NCBI RefSeq assembly: GCF_014646335.1
Contig: NZ_BMNG01000003.1
Location: 248,001 to 312,000 of the forward strand
Direction: 5' to 3'
Source of the DNA: Streptomyces lasiicapitis
Lineage (GTDB): Bacteria > Actinomycetota > Actinomycetes > Streptomycetales > Streptomycetaceae
DNA: 64,000 nucleotides
The translations under genes were made by a program, and so were the position numbers. This document shows, piece after piece, positions 12,301-20,929 of this stretch. The notes beneath the pieces were generated by a model that saw only the letters and a program-made list of their open reading frames with translations, was not told the origin of the DNA and searched no databases. How positions within the stretch are numbered: the first letter of the stretch is position 1; each line of letters starts with the position of its first letter.

Positions 12301-14280
12301 CCGGCTCCACAGCGCCACGACGCGCGCCCCGTCCTCCAGGGACAGCGCGCCGGAGACCACGGCGGCGGTGATCTCGCCGTTGCTGTGCCCGACGACGGCC
12401 GTCGGCTCGACGCCGAAGGACCGCCACACGGCGGCGAGGCTCACCATGACGGCGAACAGCGCGGGCTGCACGACGTCCTCGCGCTCCAGCGAGGGCGCGT
12501 CGGGCGCGGCGCGCAGGACGGCTTCGAGGTCCCAGTCGACGTGCGGCGCGAGCGCCGCGGCGCAGGCGTCGACGCTCGCCCGGAACACGTCCGAGGTGTC
12601 GAGCAGATCGCCCGCCATGCCGGTCCACTGCGGGCCCTGGCCGGGGAAGACGAACACGACGCGCTCGCGCGGCTTCGCGGTGGCGCCGACGTGGTTGGCG
12701 GTGCGCCGGTTCGCGGCGAGCGCGGTCAGCTCGGCGGCGAACTCCTCGCGCCCTGTGCCGAGGACGACCGAACGGTGCTTGAAGGCGGTACGCGTGGTGG
12801 CGAGCGACAGCGCGAGGTCGGCGTCGGACGCGGCGCTGGAGTCGAGGTGCGCGAGCAGCCGCTTGGCCTGGGCGCGCACGGCGTTCGCGGTGCGGCCGGA
12901 GAGCAGCCAGGGAAGCGCGTCGCTGCGGAAGGCGGCCCTGCCCGAACCCGGGGCGGCCGCGGCGGGCACGGTGGGCAGCGGCGGCGACGCGACCACGACG
13001 TGGCAGTTGGTGCCGCCGACGCTGAACGACGACACGCCCGCGAGGCGCTGCTCGCTGCCCGGCCAGTCGCCCACGGTGTCCTGCACCCGCAGGTTCAGCT
13101 CGGCCATCGGGATGCGCGGGTTGGGCGCGGTGTAGTTGACGCTCGGCGGGAGCTGGCCGTGGGTGAGGGAGAGCACGACCTTCAGGAGGCCTGCCATGCC
13201 CGCCGCGGCGCCCAGGTGCCCGATGTTGGTCTTGGCGGAGCCGACGAGCAGCGGCGCCGACGCGGGCCGCGCGGTGCCGAGCACGGCGCCCAGCGCCGCG
13301 GCCTCGACCGGGTCGCCCACCGGGGTGCCGGTGCCGTGCAGTTCGACGTAGCCGACCTCGGCGGGGTCGGTGCCCGCGCGCTCGTAGGCGCGGCGCAGCA
13401 GATCGCGCTGCGCGTCCTCGTGCGGCACCGTCAGGCCCGCGCCGCCGCCGTCGTTGTTGACCGCGCTGCCGCGCAGCACGGCGTGCACGCGGTCGCCGTC
13501 CTCCAGGGCCCGCGCGAGCGTCTTCAGGACGACCACGGCGCCGCCCTCACCGCGTACGTAGCCGTTGGCGCGGGCGTCGAAGGTGAAGCACTGGCCGTCG
13601 GGCGACAGGCCGCCGAACTTCTGCGCCATGGCGGTCTTCTCGGGCGCGAGGTGCAGCTCCACACCGCCCGCGAGCGCGACCGTCGACTCGCCGTTGCGCA
13701 GGCTCTGGCACGCCATGTGCACGGCCACCAGCGAGGAGGCCTGGCCCGCGTCCACGGTCAGGCTCGGGCCGCGCAGGCCGAGCACGTAGGACACGCGGTT
13801 GGCGATGAGGCTGCGGTCGAGCCCCGTGAAGGAGTGGTGGGTCACCCCGGCGCCGCCGGACGTGCGGTGCACCAGGTCGGCGTAGTCGCCCGTCGCCGCG
13901 CCCAGGAAGATGCCCGTGTCACCGCCCTGCAGACCGGCGGGGACGATGCCCGCCTCCTCCAGGGCCTCCCAGCCCAGCTCCAGGATCAGCCGCTGCTGCG
14001 GGTCCATCATCGCCGCCTCGCGCGGGGCGATGTTGAAGAAGCCCGGGTCGAAACGGTCGATGTCGTCGAGGAAGGCACCCTTGCCGGTCGCGCCGTGCTC
14101 CGTGCCGAGACCCATGTCCGCGCGCTCGGCGGGGACTTCGGTCACGGCGTTGCCGCCGTGCACGAGCAACTGCCAGTACGCCTCGGGGTTGTGGGCGCCG
14201 GGGAAGCGGCAGGACATCCCGACGACGGCTATGGGTTCCCCGGCAAGCCCTGCATCGCTGCGGGTGTTGTCAACAGACAT
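322..14280 (-). CDS. Modular type I PKS: KSQ-AT-ACP loading module plus two KS-AT-DH-KR-ACP extension modules
   Basis: This 4652-residue protein starts polyketide assembly. Loading module: a ketosynthase whose active Cys is replaced by Gln at about residue 180 ([11 protein letters not shown]), an AT with GHSNGE at about 633, and an ACP with GFESV at about 988. Module 1: KS (VDTACSSS, Cys about 1224), AT (GHSVGE about 1686, HAFH about 1788, so malonyl type), DH ([10 protein letters not shown] about 1993), KR (GTGALG about 2464, catalytic NYAAAN about 2606), ACP (GMDSL about 2774). Module 2: KS (Cys about 3011), AT (GHSQGE about 3460, YASH about 3563, so methylmalonyl type), DH ([10 protein letters not shown] about 3763), KR (GGLGTLG about 4255, LDD motif, B type), ACP (GFDSL about 4552). 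There is no ER. The acidic tail ending [15 protein letters not shown] looks like a C-terminal docking domain. I preferred the ATG at 14280, with GAGG six bases upstream, over the in-frame GTG at 14292. It probably forms one operon with the P450 and the next PKS gene. Confidence 0.97.
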   Translation of the reverse strand: MSVDNTRSDAGLAGEPIAVVGMSCRFPGAHNPEAYWQLLVHGGNAVTEVPAERADMGLGTEHGATGKGAFLDDIDRFDPGFFNIAPREAAMMDPQQRLILELGWEALEEAGIVPAGLQGGDTGIFLGAATGDYADLVHRTSGGAGVTHHSFTGLDRSLIANRVSYVLGLRGPSLTVDAGQASSLVAVHMACQSLRNGESTVALAGGVELHLAPEKTAMAQKFGGLSPDGQCFTFDARANGYVRGEGGAVVVLKTLARALEDGDRVHAVLRGSAVNNDGGGAGLTVPHEDAQRDLLRRAYERAGTDPAEVGYVELHGTGTPVGDPVEAAALGAVLGTARPASAPLLVGSAKTNIGHLGAAAGMAGLLKVVLSLTHGQLPPSVNYTAPNPRIPMAELNLRVQDTVGDWPGSEQRLAGVSSFSVGGTNCHVVVASPPLPTVPAAAAPGSGRAAFRSDALPWLLSGRTANAVRAQAKRLLAHLDSSAASDADLALSLATTRTAFKHRSVVLGTGREEFAAELTALAANRRTANHVGATAKPRERVVFVFPGQGPQWTGMAGDLLDTSDVFRASVDACAAALAPHVDWDLEAVLRAAPDAPSLEREDVVQPALFAVMVSLAAVWRSFGVEPTAVVGHSNGEITAAVVSGALSLEDGARVVALWSRAMLRVVGNGTMISVPMSADKVRPRLVRYDGRLEVSTINGPRQITVSGDVDAIEEFLAELVAEDVRAKRIPIDLAPHCDKMEVLREEILGLLEPIQPRTPTLPMYSTVTGELIDSPSLDGTYWMSNLSGTVDFERTIRGLADHDAFVEITPHPVLALALQQTLDNTDSDAVIVGTLRRNENGPRRFLTSLAELHAAGGTVDWTPALPADASVAELPTYAFQRKSYWLEGATAPTPGAVTAASFPDAAHQAAPDQGADTSYTAPVPAATARPAAATADEDEFEDTGLRGLSREETVERLMEIVRHEAALVLGHEGGDDIDPEGAFIDLGFESVSAVEMRNRLVAATGMKLPATLLFNHPNPQALVAHLADELAGTKAAPQASARKGRSRAADDDPIAIVSMACRFPGDVTSPEDLWQLVLDEKDAISPFPANRGWPLDALFDDDPDRAGRSYAREGGFLHDADEFDAEFFGISPREAVGMDPQQRLILETVWETVERSGIDPSALHGSGTGVYVGAIKQDYGPRLDVADETASGYLITGNFTSVVSGRASYTFGLQGPAVTVDTACSSSLVAIHMAAQALRDGECDLAFAGGVTVMSNPGLFIEFSRNRGLSADGRCKAFSDDADGTGWAEGAGMLMLERLSDARRGGHEVLAVVRGSALNQDGASNGLSAPNGPSQERVILDALAGADLSVADVDAVEAHGTGTRLGDPIEAQALLATYGQREGAEPLYLGSLKSNVGHSQAAAGVGGLIKMVMAMRHGVLPRTLHIGEPTTHVDWSAGAVSLLTEARTWPETGRPRRAGVSSFGISGTNAHVIVEQAPAEAPAEPRADVAPALPAAPWLLSGRTDEALRAQAARLRDFVTAHPEHEPRDIGLSLVSRRTLFAHTAAVVGADREGYLTALSALAEGEASADVLHGPATLPTKAVTGRVNKGGTAFLFTGQGSQRLGMGRELYETCAPFTTAFDAVCAQLDTHLPQPLKSVVFAEADTAGAELLHQTQYTQAALFAVEVALFRVMEHAGLTPDYLIGHSVGELAAAHVAGVLGLEDACTLVAARGRLMQAAPAGGAMVAVEAAEEEVREALAAYGGRLDIAGVNGPVAVVVTGDEDAALELGAAFKEKGHRTSRLKVSHAFHSHHMDGVLDEFRAVAAGLTYAEPRIPVVSNLTGALATPQELASPDYWTRHLRGTVRFRDGVRVLQDAGVTAYVELGPDAVLAAMVRTCLGEEAAEAAAPVAVLRKGRPEAHTVAAALGHAALRGAAVDTARLFPGALSVELPTYVFQRTRYWLDDAPAAVDADGLGLKSAEHPLLGGMTSLADGDGLLLTGRLSLRSHPWLADHVIAGTALLPGAAMVELAVAAGDRFGCDRLREIVLEEPLAVPADGAVFLQVTVGAAVEGSGERPVAIYSRYEAGAGGDAWGEGEWTRHASGALAVDGRTPAPGEDEIWPPQGAVALDTDGLYDRLTELGYTYGPAFQGLVSAWQSGAERFAEVALPEAQHADAGAGFGIHPALLDAALHALLLAGPDADEAAELRLPFSFDGVTLHASGATALRVRLTPAGRDGAALTATAPGGDPVLSVDSVILRALPADRLAQSATAHHQGLYRFGFKQYEISDAAPDKAGWAVLGVDPMRLAAVLTRQGVRSDSFFDVESLDAALTAGTPAPAVLVLAHPAVDGSAAEAAHTATARALAVVQRALTDERLAATRVLLLTNGAVAALPGEHVRDLPGAAAWGLVRTARSEHPGRFALLDVDGPLSPDTVGAVLAAVAEGQELALREGETYAPSLARTPVDADSEGAGLDPEGTVLITGGTGALGRLFAEHVVTAHGVRHVLLTSRRGRAAEGADELAVKLGALGAEVTIAACDVADRAALTELLAGIPAEHPLTAVVHTAGVLADATLRNLTPETVSEVLRPKADAAWNLHELTAGAPLKAFVLFSSVAGLIGNAGQANYAAANVFMDNLAQHRCAQGLPATSLAWGLWGTDGMAGTLSDADLARWARAGLAPITAERGAQIFDAALTTGEPVLLAAELDLATLRDADKSATAPALLRGLVRPARRRATVSAARPDAGSSDWARRTAGLPEGERRRKVTDLVRSTVAAVLGLAGPTAVGSGAAFKDLGMDSLTALELRSRLSAVSGVALSATLVFDHPSPGALVDHLLNEVAEAGGAERAEEQTAAVAPAPQDDPIVIVGMACRYPGDTRSPEDLWRLVDSGTDAIGPFPENRGWNVETLYDPDPDRHGHSYVRDGGFLYRADEFDAEFFGVSPREGVRMDPQQRLLLETSWEAVESAGIAPTSLHGTRTGVFSGVMYSDYTSRLPVEPEDVEAYRFVGNSPSVASGRVSYTFGFQGPAITVDTACSSSLVSMHLAAQALRGGECDLALAGGVAIMSSPSTFLEFSRQRALALDGRCKAFSESADGTGWSEGVGVLLLERLSDARRNGHEVLAVVRGSAVNQDGASNGLTAPHGPSQERVIRDALAGAGLTAADVDAVEAHGTGTPLGDPIEAHAVLATYGQREGAEHPLYLGSLKSNIGHAQAASGVGGVIKMVMAMRHGKLPRTLHVDRPTTHVDWTRGDVSLLTEERAWPETGRARRAAVSSFGVSGTNAHVILEHAPQTVAEAAAVEPAGTGAAPGVVPWTLSGKTVGALRAQAERLRTFVGDRPELAPHDVAASLVRTRAALEHRAVVVAGSRDELLAGLDAVGRGEDSPLAAVGQAQQGGDAVFLFPGQGAQWVGMARELREASPAFASRLRECGEALEPFIDWDFATELDGPLDRVDVVQPLSWAMMVSLAELWRVYGVEPAAVVGHSQGEIAAAVVAGALTLEDGARVVALRSRVIAERLAGKGGMVSLGLPRAAAEARIAPFDGRISVAVVNSASFTVVAGEPEALDELIAGCQAEEIMARRVKVDYASHTRQVEALGDEMLDVLAGVRPQASRVPFYSTVDGDAIDTTGLDAAYWVRNLRQTVEFEKVVGHLVGLGFTTFVESSTHPVLTVAVGETADRAGAQDVAVIGTLRRGEGGVGKFALSLAEAHVHGVDVDWSSLFPGARNVALPTYAFQRESYWLTAPPAAPAPTTTGHPLLSNAVELAGNQGWLFAGLVDPDVHDWLLDHTLVGQPLLPGAAVAELALYVGRKSGAERVGDLTLEQPLLLSEPMDIQVMVGAAGAGGSRGFTLFSRPTSATKDDWKRHATGILEEVEATADPDGSAALTLWPPHGASVVPIDGLYAELAKIGYEYGPTFQGLRAVWRRGADLYADVTLPEDAHAHARGFQLHPAALDAALQTLVSGAAGEGSRLVVPFAWSGVTLHTPGATALRVRIRQHEGDSCSVYIADETGTPVLDAETLAVRELPKETLASAASAASADGAALFALQWVEREASNVTPTGPWALVGPDGSGLADVVRATGVAAETHADLDALRRAVDDGADVPAVVVATGLGGLAISESADSEPTAPSGSATAGGSTEPGGPTVGASRAAHAALGLAQTWLADERFAGSRLAVLTERAVAVTAEERPDLTGTPVWGLIRSAQTENPGRFALIDTDGRPGSADTLIDAIASGDAQLAVRGGTLSMPSLRVRQTEAGETPAAEPVFGAESHVLITGGLGTLGRLVARHLAGEHGVRRLLLTGRRGMETPGAQEFVNELRARGAEVSVAACDTADRAALAAVLDGVPGEHPLTGVVHAAGVLDDAVIGAQTPGHLDRVFKPKADGAVHLHELTRGLGLTAFVLFSSFAGMLGTAGQANYAASNTFLDALAQSRRAEGLPAQSIAWGLWADESTMTGNLSEADLLRLQRSGIGTLSAEDGLALFDAVLADTAPVLAAVVLDPRALDADTAPVILRSLAPHRGTSAPVKDTAAELRTKLDRAPQREHRHILLQTVRGEVAAILGHTQEKIAANRRFQDLGFDSLTAVELRNRLIAATGVKLPPTLVFDHPTPGELTERLLTALAPEPDENAPGAPGAVDTADLTDLTDLTDLSGGSSISESDLDDMNTDDLIRLALGDSES

Positions 14281-14431
14281 GCCATTCCTCACTCAAGGTC
14301 AAGCGGTGTTCTAGGGAGAGCTGCTGCGGCTGTGACGGCTGCTGCGGCTGCTACGGCGTTTCCAGGGGGGTGTACGTACGCCGGTGGGCGGGCCCAGGAC
14401 CGCGGCATTGCGGTCCCGAGCCGGTGGCGGG

Positions 14432-15598
14432 CTACCAGTCGACGTGGATGCGGGCGAGCCCGCGGGTGCCCATCCCGTCCTTCCAGACCGCCGGTTCGGC
14501 GACGTCGGCGAAGCGCAGGCCGGGGAAACGGCTGACCAGGCGGGCGAAGACGATCTGCAGCTGGATCCGGCCGAGCGGCGCGCCGAGACAGCGGTGCAGG
14601 CCGTGCCCGAACGTGAGATGGACGGAGCTGCGGCCCTCGGGCTCCAGGAAGTCCGGCTCCGGATACACCTTGCCGTCCCGGTTGCCGTTGAGCAGCGAGA
14701 CCATCAGGGCGTCCCCGGCCTGCACCAGGACGCTGCCGAGCTGCACCGGCTCGGTGGCCACGCGCGAGAAGCTGAGCGGAGTGGTGGGGGACACCCGCAT
14801 CAGCTCCTCGACCGCCGCGTCCACCCGCTCGGGGTGGTCCACGAGGTCCTGGTACGCGCCCGGCTCGGAGAGCAGCACGTTCAGGTTCAGGGCGATCTGG
14901 CCGACGGTGGTCTCGTACCCGGCCATCAGGAGCGTGAGCCCGAGGGTGATCAGCTCACCGGGCGACAGCTTGCCGGCGTCCTGCGCCGCGATCAGCGAGG
15001 TCAGCAGATCGTCCTGCGGCTCGGTGCGCTTGGCGTCGATCAGGTCGGCCATGTAGGCGCTCAGTTCGAGGCGCTTGCGGCCCTTCTCCTGCGGGGTGCT
15101 CGCGGAGATGTCGAAGAGCACCTCGACCCAGTCGCGGAACTTCTCGCTGTCATCCAGCGGTACGCCGAGGAGCTGGCACAGGACGTCGAGCGGCAGGGGG
15201 TTGCCGAGGTGCTCCATGATGTCGGCGCCGGGGCCCGCCGCCTCGAGCCCATCGAGGTAACGGTCCGTCAGTTCCTCGATGCCCGGGGCCATCGCGGCCA
15301 TCTTCCGGGCCGTGAAGGCGCCGGTGACGGTCTTGCGCAGGCGGGCGTGCTCGGAGCCGTCCATGCTCATCATCGACTCGGGCACGGGCTGGGCGTCGTT
15401 GAACGTCGGAGCGTCCGGCTTGACGGCGGCGGCCCTGCTGAACTTCTTGTCGTCCGCGAGCACCATGCGGCCGAGCGCGTAGTCGCGCACGAGCCACATC
15501 TTGTCGCCGCTCGGAGTGACGATCTGCTTGACGTCCTCCTCGCCCGGCGCGAAGAACTCCGGCAGCGGGCCCATCTGGTGATAGGGGCACTGCGTCAT
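14432..15598 (-). CDS. Cytochrome P450 (CYP107-like), probably a polyketide tailoring enzyme
   Basis: This 388-residue soluble bacterial P450 has the I-helix oxygen-binding motif AGYETT, a K-helix ExxR inside AAVEELMR, and the heme signature FGHGLHRCLGAP with its Cys ligand. Length and motifs fit the CYP107 type that hydroxylates or epoxidises macrolides. The start at 15598 has a strong ribosome site (GGGAGGAAG) seven bases upstream; in-frame codons further up lack one. The gene lies upstream of the loading-module PKS gene on the same strand, about 150 bases away, so co-transcription and action on the PKS product are likely. No ferredoxin or ferredoxin reductase gene is adjacent. The substrate is unknown. 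Confidence 0.95.
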   Translation of the reverse strand: MTQCPYHQMGPLPEFFAPGEEDVKQIVTPSGDKMWLVRDYALGRMVLADDKKFSRAAAVKPDAPTFNDAQPVPESMMSMDGSEHARLRKTVTGAFTARKMAAMAPGIEELTDRYLDGLEAAGPGADIMEHLGNPLPLDVLCQLLGVPLDDSEKFRDWVEVLFDISASTPQEKGRKRLELSAYMADLIDAKRTEPQDDLLTSLIAAQDAGKLSPGELITLGLTLLMAGYETTVGQIALNLNVLLSEPGAYQDLVDHPERVDAAVEELMRVSPTTPLSFSRVATEPVQLGSVLVQAGDALMVSLLNGNRDGKVYPEPDFLEPEGRSSVHLTFGHGLHRCLGAPLGRIQLQIVFARLVSRFPGLRFADVAEPAVWKDGMGTRGLARIHVDW

Positions 15599-16213
15599 GG
15601 GTGTACTTCCTCCCCCTGGTCGTCCTGGTCGTCGGCTGCCAGACAGCCTGAATCCAGCGCTCCGCTTGTTCGGGCGCCTCGGTCTGCCGGTTGATCGCTC
15701 AAGCTCCGGACTCCTGGAGGCGGGTCTCGCCACAGGCCGTCATGGACCGTGAAAACATTGGCTTTGTCGAGCTGCTGGAAGCCGCCCTGTATTCCCTACA
15801 GGGAAAGGCCGTCGGCGACTTTACTGTCAACTCGGCAAGTCCATCGGATTGATGGAGAGCGCTGCCGCACTCGCCCCCGCATTTCCAGATTCCGACTGAG
15901 CCCGAACATACCCCCCGGCCGGGAAACGGGGGAACCGGAAAGCAGCTCAGTGCGAGCCTTCGACAGCGTGAAGTAGTGCACGTCACGGCGCGGTACGGCC
16001 CGGTCCTTGTGCCCGGTGCCAGGCCGCAAAGGGGGCCCTCGCGCGCGGCTGTCCCGTCAACGGGACGGACCGGGCCCGTGACGCCTGGGAACGAATCGGT
16101 CGCCTTCTCGGTCCGGCGGCCGCGAATCCGTAATTCCGCGACGGGTGTTCGGGGCGCGATCCTTGACGTATTTATAACGGGCGCGACTTTCTGTCGCGAC
16201 GCGGGGGAGAAGG
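15599..16213. other. 615-base intergenic region upstream of the PKS/P450 operon
   Basis: No convincing gene is visible. The stretch must contain the promoter of the leftward P450-PKS transcript and the 3' end of the response regulator transcript. It is noticeably more AT-rich than its surroundings (for example around 15750-15830 and 16160-16190). A short plus-strand frame at 15742-15852 could encode 36 residues beginning MDRENIGFVELLEAALYSL, but it has no clear ribosome site and I do not recognise it. A 6-bp hairpin at 16051-16066 (arms GTCCCG and CGGGAC) is also present. No pathway-specific regulator gene is seen here. Confidence 0.6.
16182..16198 (-). terminator. Possible terminator of the two-component operon
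   Basis: CGCGAC and GTCGCG form a 6-bp perfect stem around a 5-base loop, 16 bases past the response regulator stop. On the minus strand an AT-rich stretch follows (TTATAAATACG). The hairpin is short, so this is a modest call. Confidence 0.4.
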
Positions 16214-16915
16214 TCAGGTGTCGGCGTCGGTACGCCCCGGAGAACCCTCGCCGCGCAGATGCGCGAGCACGGCGAGCACCCGTCGGTTGCCTTCGGCGGG
16301 ATCCAGCTCCAGCTTCATGAAAATGTTTCCGGAGTGCTTCACGACGGAGGCCTCGGTGACGGTCAGGCGGTGCGCGATCGCCTGGTTGTTGAGGCCCTGC
16401 GCCATCAGCGCGAGGACCTCCCGCTCGCGCGGGGTCAGCCGGCTCAGCGGCCGTCCCCGCGTCTGCTGCACGAGCAGTACGCGTACGACTTCGGGGTCGA
16501 TGACGGTCCCGCCGCCCGCGACCCGGCACAGCGCGTCCAGGAACTCCGCGACCTCGCCGACCCGGTCCTTGAGCAGGTAACCGAGCCCGGCCACACCGCC
16601 GGGACCGCCAGGAGCACTGCCCCCGCCGAGGAGCTGGGTGGCATAGGCCGTGGCAACGTACTGGGAAAGCACCAGGACGGGCAACCGGTCGTGGCGGGCG
16701 CGCAGTTCGAGCGCCGCCCGCAGGCCCTCGTCGCGGAAGCCGGGCGGCATCCGCACATCGGTGATCACGACGTCCGGCCGCTCGGCGTCCACGGCCCGCG
16801 CCAGCGCGTCGGCGTCACCGACGGCGGCACGCACCTCGTGGCCGCCGCGCGTGAGCAGTTCGACGAGGCCCGCGCGCAGCAGCACGGCGTCCTCGGCGAG
16901 GACTATGCGGAGCAT
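16214..16915 (-). CDS. Two-component response regulator, NarL/LuxR family
   Basis: This 233-residue protein has an N-terminal receiver domain and a C-terminal LuxR-type helix-turn-helix. Receiver landmarks are the acidic pocket in VLAEDAVLLRAG, the phospho-acceptor Asp in DVVITDVRMPP, and the conserved Lys in YLLKDRV. The DNA-binding part reads LTPREREVLALMAQGLNNQ and ends with a recognition helix in TEASVVKHSGNIF. A Gly/Pro-rich insert ([11 protein letters not shown]) lies between the last receiver helices. The start at 16915 has GAGGAGG close upstream. It follows the sensor kinase gene by 61 bases on the same strand, so the two form a cognate pair. The signal and targets are unknown. Its position beside the PKS cluster does not prove that it controls it. 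Confidence 0.93.
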   Translation of the reverse strand: MLRIVLAEDAVLLRAGLVELLTRGGHEVRAAVGDADALARAVDAERPDVVITDVRMPPGFRDEGLRAALELRARHDRLPVLVLSQYVATAYATQLLGGGSAPGGPGGVAGLGYLLKDRVGEVAEFLDALCRVAGGGTVIDPEVVRVLLVQQTRGRPLSRLTPREREVLALMAQGLNNQAIAHRLTVTEASVVKHSGNIFMKLELDPAEGNRRVLAVLAHLRGEGSPGRTDADT

Positions 16916-16976
16916 GGCGCCTCCTCGGCGTGCGGTGCGGTGAACTCCTCGCCCACTCACGGGACTTCGGGGGGTG

Positions 16977-18374
16977 TCAGGCGGCGCACGGGACCTCCAC
17001 GCGCAGTTCGGTGGGGCCGCCGACGGGGCTGGACACCACGAGCCGGCCGCGGAGGATCGCGAGCCGGTCCGCGAGGCCGGACAGGCCCGTGCCGGCGTCG
17101 GGATCGGCGCCGCCGCACCCGTCGTCGGTGATCACGAGCCGGAGCCGTTCGCGTTCGAGCCTGCCGACCACGGTGACGTGGGAGGCCCCGCTGTGCCGGG
17201 CCGCGTTGGCGAGCGCCTCGGTCACGGTGAAGTACGCCGTCGTCTCCACCGCGTCCGGCAGCCGTCGCGGCAGGTCGATGTCGACCGCCACGGGCACGGG
17301 GTGGCGCAGCGCGACCTCGGTGACGGCGGCGGCGACGCCGTGGTCGGTGAGGACCCGGGGATGGATGCCGCGGACCAGCTCGCGCAACTGCTCAAGGGCG
17401 TGCCGGGCCTCGCCGCGGCCGCGCGCGAGGAGTGCGGCCGCCGCCGGACTGCCGTCACCCAGCTCCAGTTCGGCAAGGCCCAGCGTCATGGTGAGCGCGA
17501 CGAGCTGCTGCTGCGCACCGTCGTGCAGATCGCGCTCGATGCGCCGCCGTTCGGCCTCGAAGGCGTCGGCGAGGCGCACCCGGGACCGGGTGAGTTCCAG
17601 GACGCGCCGGCTCAGCGGCTCCTCGCGCGGGGCGAGCAGGAACCACGCCGTCTTCACCTGCGCACCCGCCAACAGCCCCGCCAGGTACGCCACCACGACG
17701 AACCCGACAACGCCCGCCGCGCTGAACGGCACCGCGGCGAGCGGGTCCGGGATCGCCTGCCCCGGCAGCACCATCACCGGTTCCGGCGCCAGCGCCCACA
17801 CGAGGACGGGCGTCGCCACGAGGATGCCCGCGAGGGCGAGCAGCAGCGTGACGCCGATCCCCGCCGGGGCGAACACGACGCCGAGCAGCACGGCGTACCC
17901 CAACTCACGCCAGGTGGCCCGCTCCCGCAGCCGGATCCGCACCCACACCCGCACCCCGGCGTCCCGCACCCGCATCGCCCGATGCGGATCGGGCAGCACC
18001 ACCGGCTCGACCAGCCGCAGCCGCCGCCGCTCGATCCGCGCGACCGGCACCCCGAGCAGCGCGGCGCCCGTGAGCAGGACAAGCCCCGCCCCGAGGACGG
18101 AGAGGAGCAGCCCTGCGGCGATGAGCAGGGCCAGGACCAGGAGGACGGGAAGCCCGAGGAAGGCACCGCTGAGGAGGAAGCAGTAGGCGCGAGGTGGGAG
18201 GGGGGAGAGGAGGAAGCGGGGCGGGGGGCGGTGGCGCAGGGCGGTCCAGAGGGTGACTTGGGGGTCGGCGGGTTCGCCGGGAGGCAAGGGCTTGGCGGGC
18301 TGCTCCCCCGACACCGCGTCCCCCGACACCGCGTCCCCCGACACCGCGTCCCCCGAGATCGCTTCCCCTGACAT
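16977..18374 (-). CDS. Two-component sensor histidine kinase, NarL-partner type with membrane sensor domain
   Basis: This 465-residue membrane kinase has a short hydrophilic N-terminus, a block of four to six hydrophobic segments (residues about 45-260), then a HisKA_3 dimerisation domain with the H-box ERRRIERDLHDGAQQQLVAL. The HATPase domain shows an N-box NAARHSG and G-boxes DDGCGG and GTGLSGLADRL. The layout matches kinases of Gram-positive bacteria with the putative sensor domain PF13796. I chose the ATG at 18374 because GGGAGG lies eight bases upstream; an ATG at 18405 has poor spacing. The first residues are encoded by a 15-bp tandem repeat (GDAVS three times). The gene lies directly upstream of its response regulator. 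Confidence 0.92.
   Translation of the reverse strand: MSGEAISGDAVSGDAVSGDAVSGEQPAKPLPPGEPADPQVTLWTALRHRPPPRFLLSPLPPRAYCFLLSGAFLGLPVLLVLALLIAAGLLLSVLGAGLVLLTGAALLGVPVARIERRRLRLVEPVVLPDPHRAMRVRDAGVRVWVRIRLRERATWRELGYAVLLGVVFAPAGIGVTLLLALAGILVATPVLVWALAPEPVMVLPGQAIPDPLAAVPFSAAGVVGFVVVAYLAGLLAGAQVKTAWFLLAPREEPLSRRVLELTRSRVRLADAFEAERRRIERDLHDGAQQQLVALTMTLGLAELELGDGSPAAAALLARGRGEARHALEQLRELVRGIHPRVLTDHGVAAAVTEVALRHPVPVAVDIDLPRRLPDAVETTAYFTVTEALANAARHSGASHVTVVGRLERERLRLVITDDGCGGADPDAGTGLSGLADRLAILRGRLVVSSPVGGPTELRVEVPCAA
18311..18355. repeat. Three perfect 15-bp tandem repeats in the start of the kinase gene
   Basis: The unit ACACCGCGTCCCCCG occurs three times head to tail (18311-18325, 18326-18340, 18341-18355). 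It encodes repeated GDAVS residues near the kinase N-terminus. The copy number can change by replication slippage without changing the reading frame. Confidence 0.95.
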
Positions 18375-18454
18375 CCGTCTGGCCTCCCGCGGGACCCTGC
18401 CGTGCATGATCTCCAGAAAGCGTAGCCAGGCGGCGGGGGCCAGGTCGCTGGGTC

Positions 18455-19783
18455 TTACCCGAGGGTTCGGGGGAGGGTTTTCCCTACCCCGAGGGGGCGC
18501 CGGGCGGCCCCGGTCGCGAGCCGTGTCCACACGATGAGTACGACGGGCAGCGCGAGGTAGCCGAAGCGTCCCGCGGGCGCGAGCAGGAAGGCGACGGCCA
18601 GGCCCGCCGCGAGGCGGTCGGCGGCGCCGACGGCGTCCGTGGGCGGCCGCAGGACGAGGGAGGCGGCGACGGCGAGCCCGCCGCACAGGAGCAGCGCGAC
18701 CGCCGCGTACCAGCCGACCGGCCCGAGATCCGCGAGCAGTCGCCCAGGGAGGGGACTCGCTGCCGGGGTCGCCAACTCCCCCCGCCCGGTCGGAAAGGCG
18801 AGCACCTGCTGGACCATGGGCCCCGGCGAGAGCAGCGCGCTCGGCAGGATCAGGACCGCCGCCCCCGCAAGCGCCGCCCCGGCGCACCGCAGCGCCGCCC
18901 GCCCGCCGCACGTGGCCGCGAGCAGCGCCGCAGCGACCGCGACCGCGGGCCACGTCGTCCACTTGAGGGAGCACGCAAAGGCGAGCACGAGCCCGGCGGC
19001 GACGGGCCGTTCGCGCGCCGCGAGCACGAGCGCGAGACAGCACAGCCCGGCCGGCGCGAGGTCCACACCGCTGACGCACAGGGGCAGCGCGACCACCGGC
19101 GAGGCGAGCAGCGCGGTGAGGGAGGTGACGTACGAAGAACCTTCCGCGGGCGTACGAATTCCGCGCCCCCGGCGTGTGAGACTCCTGCCCGCGCCCAGGC
19201 ACAGCAGGAACACCGCCGCGCACCACACCCGGGCGTCGCCGAGCAGCCGCAGCGCGGGCACATGGTCGCCCCACAGCGCCCGGGGAAGGCCGAAGAGCGC
19301 CATCCCCGGCAGGTAGGGGTTGTAGTCCGTGACCGTCCGGGGGTCGTCCAGATACGGACTCGCCTGCTGGACGAGCAGCGCGCCCGACCGCTCGATCACC
19401 CCGACCTCGCTCTGCGCCCGCCCGGTCAGGACGAGATACAGCAGCGGCACCGCGACGGCCCCCGCCAACGCCGAGGCCACACTGAACGCGCGGGCACGCG
19501 GCCGCGGCAGCCCGCACGCGGCGAGCGCGGCGCCCACGTATCCGGCCGCGGCGGAGATCCCCCACACGCGGTGCGTCGGCAGCGTGGAGAAGAGCGGGAA
19601 CGCGGCCGCCCACCCGGCGGCGAGCAGCCATCCGCCGACCCAGAGCGCCCGGCGGGAGGGCAGGGCGAGAAGCCTCCCGGCGGGATGTTTTGCGAGCTTC
19701 GCGTACTCGACGTGCTTTGCGAGCTTTGAGGGCCTTGTTGGGATACGCGGGGCTGCGATCTGCTGTCTGGACACGCTGTTCAT
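18455..19783 (-). CDS. Polytopic membrane protein, GT87-like mannosyltransferase family
   Basis: This 442-residue protein has about ten hydrophobic segments. A conserved-looking loop (residues about 120-145) contains SPYLDDPRTVTDYNPYLPG. That pattern is typical of the GT87 family (DUF2029), which includes polyprenyl-phosphomannose-dependent mannosyltransferases of the actinobacterial envelope. The N-terminus before the first membrane segment is basic and includes the near-repeat KLAKHVEYAKLAKHP. The ATG at 19783 has no clear ribosome site and could be misplaced by a few codons. It sits 80 bases upstream of the kinase gene on the same strand. Family membership is likely; the sugar acceptor is unknown. 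Confidence 0.78.
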   Translation of the reverse strand: MNSVSRQQIAAPRIPTRPSKLAKHVEYAKLAKHPAGRLLALPSRRALWVGGWLLAAGWAAAFPLFSTLPTHRVWGISAAAGYVGAALAACGLPRPRARAFSVASALAGAVAVPLLYLVLTGRAQSEVGVIERSGALLVQQASPYLDDPRTVTDYNPYLPGMALFGLPRALWGDHVPALRLLGDARVWCAAVFLLCLGAGRSLTRRGRGIRTPAEGSSYVTSLTALLASPVVALPLCVSGVDLAPAGLCCLALVLAARERPVAAGLVLAFACSLKWTTWPAVAVAAALLAATCGGRAALRCAGAALAGAAVLILPSALLSPGPMVQQVLAFPTGRGELATPAASPLPGRLLADLGPVGWYAAVALLLCGGLAVAASLVLRPPTDAVGAADRLAAGLAVAFLLAPAGRFGYLALPVVLIVWTRLATGAARRPLGVGKTLPRTLG

Positions 19784-19928
19784 TGCAGCCGTGAGGGCCC
19801 GGTGCGGTCATGACGGCCAGATCGAGACTTGAGGGTCGGGTTTCCCCGACCACGGGGCCCGCGGGTGCGGGCGGAGGCGGGGCGGGTGCCGCGTGCGGCG
19901 GCGAGCGGCGGCACCCACCCCCGAGGGC

Positions 19929-20588
19929 TCACGCCGCCGCGAGCGCCTCCATCAGATTGGCCCGCGCCCGCGCCACGCGGGAGCGCACCGTGCCGACGGG
20001 ACAGCCGATGGCGGCTGCGGCCTCGGCGTAGGGCTGCTGGAGCAGTTGGGTGAGGACGAACGCCTCACGCCGCTCCGCCGGTATGGCGTCGAGGAGTTCG
20101 GCGAGCGCGATGCCGTCGTCGAAGCCCGGAAGCCCGCGCGGCTGGGCCTGCTCGGCGGCGGCCTGCCAGTCGTCGCGGTCCGAGAGCCGGGGCCGCGCGG
20201 CCGCGTGCCGCAGGCTGTCCACGACGGTGCGGCGCGCGATCGAGAGCAGCCAGGTACGCGCCGACGAGCGCCCCTCGAACCGGTGCAGGCTGCCGAGCGC
20301 CCGCAGGAACGTGTCCTGCGCGAGGTCGTCGGCGGCCTGCGGGTCGGCGCTGAGGTGCGCGACGTAGCGCAGGACGTCGCGGTGCAGCGCGCGCACGAAC
20401 CGCTCGACGGCCTCGGGGTCGCCGTCGCGGGCGGCGAGGGCGAGCCGGGTGACGGGTTCGTCGGCGGCGTCGGTGCGGCGGGTGGTGGGGCGGTTGGCGG
20501 AACGGTCGGCGCGGCGGTCGGTGGGGCGGTCGGCCGGGTGGTCGGTGGGGTGTTTCTGGGCAGGGGGTGCCGTCAGGGCAGGAGTCAT
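19929..20588 (-). CDS. ECF-type RNA polymerase sigma factor
   Basis: The 219-residue protein has sigma region 2 (VERFVRALHRDVLRYVAHLS through DLAQDTFLRALGSLHRFEG and ARTWLLSIARR) and region 4 (IPAERREAFVLTQLLQQPYAEAAAAIGCPVGTVRSRVARAR). It lacks regions 1 and 3, which defines the ECF group. A disordered, Asp/Arg/Pro-rich N-terminal stretch of about 40 residues precedes region 2. The ATG at 20588 has GAAGGA about nine bases upstream. No anti-sigma factor with a recognisable zinc-finger or membrane RskA-like domain lies next to it. The next gene upstream encodes a Met/His-rich membrane protein. The regulon is unknown. Confidence 0.93.
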   Translation of the reverse strand: MTPALTAPPAQKHPTDHPADRPTDRRADRSANRPTTRRTDAADEPVTRLALAARDGDPEAVERFVRALHRDVLRYVAHLSADPQAADDLAQDTFLRALGSLHRFEGRSSARTWLLSIARRTVVDSLRHAAARPRLSDRDDWQAAAEQAQPRGLPGFDDGIALAELLDAIPAERREAFVLTQLLQQPYAEAAAAIGCPVGTVRSRVARARANLMEALAAA

Positions 20589-20929
20589 CGCCTGATGTCC
20601 TTCTGGAATCCGGAGTTCGGGATCCGGCCGCGCGGGGGCGGGGCCGGTGCTGGGTGTCGTGGGCCCGGCGCCGTGCGGGGCACGGTCGCGGGCCGCTGCC
20701 CGACCCGGTGGCGGCGCGGGCGTACCGCGACGTCAGGCCATACGGCGAGACGGGGCGGGACGCGGGGCGGCGGGGCGCGGTGTACGGCGGCGGGGACGGG
20801 GGCGTACGAGGACGCGGGGCGCGGGCCGGTCGGCGCCGTGCCGTACGTCTCGGGTGTGCCTTCGCCGTGCTGCCGTACCGCGCCGAAGCGTGCCGTGCGC
20901 GGCCGTGGCGGGTCGGGGGAAACCGGCTG
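20589..20929. other. 341-base gap between two minus-strand genes
   Basis: I see no gene, hairpin or clear promoter motif here. The sequence is very GC-rich with many short GGGGC-type runs. It should contain the sigma factor promoter unless that gene is read from the gene upstream. Confidence 0.5.

Noticed and set aside
2761..14535. 3924-codon open frame on the plus strand
   Set aside because: It is the antisense shadow of the PKS gene. The product is Arg/Gly/His/Val low-complexity with no domain motifs, while the minus strand encodes all PKS domains.
15699..16529. 276-codon minus-strand frame upstream of the P450
   Set aside because: It overlaps the response regulator in another frame and shows no motif; the intergenic part is AT-rich without codon bias.
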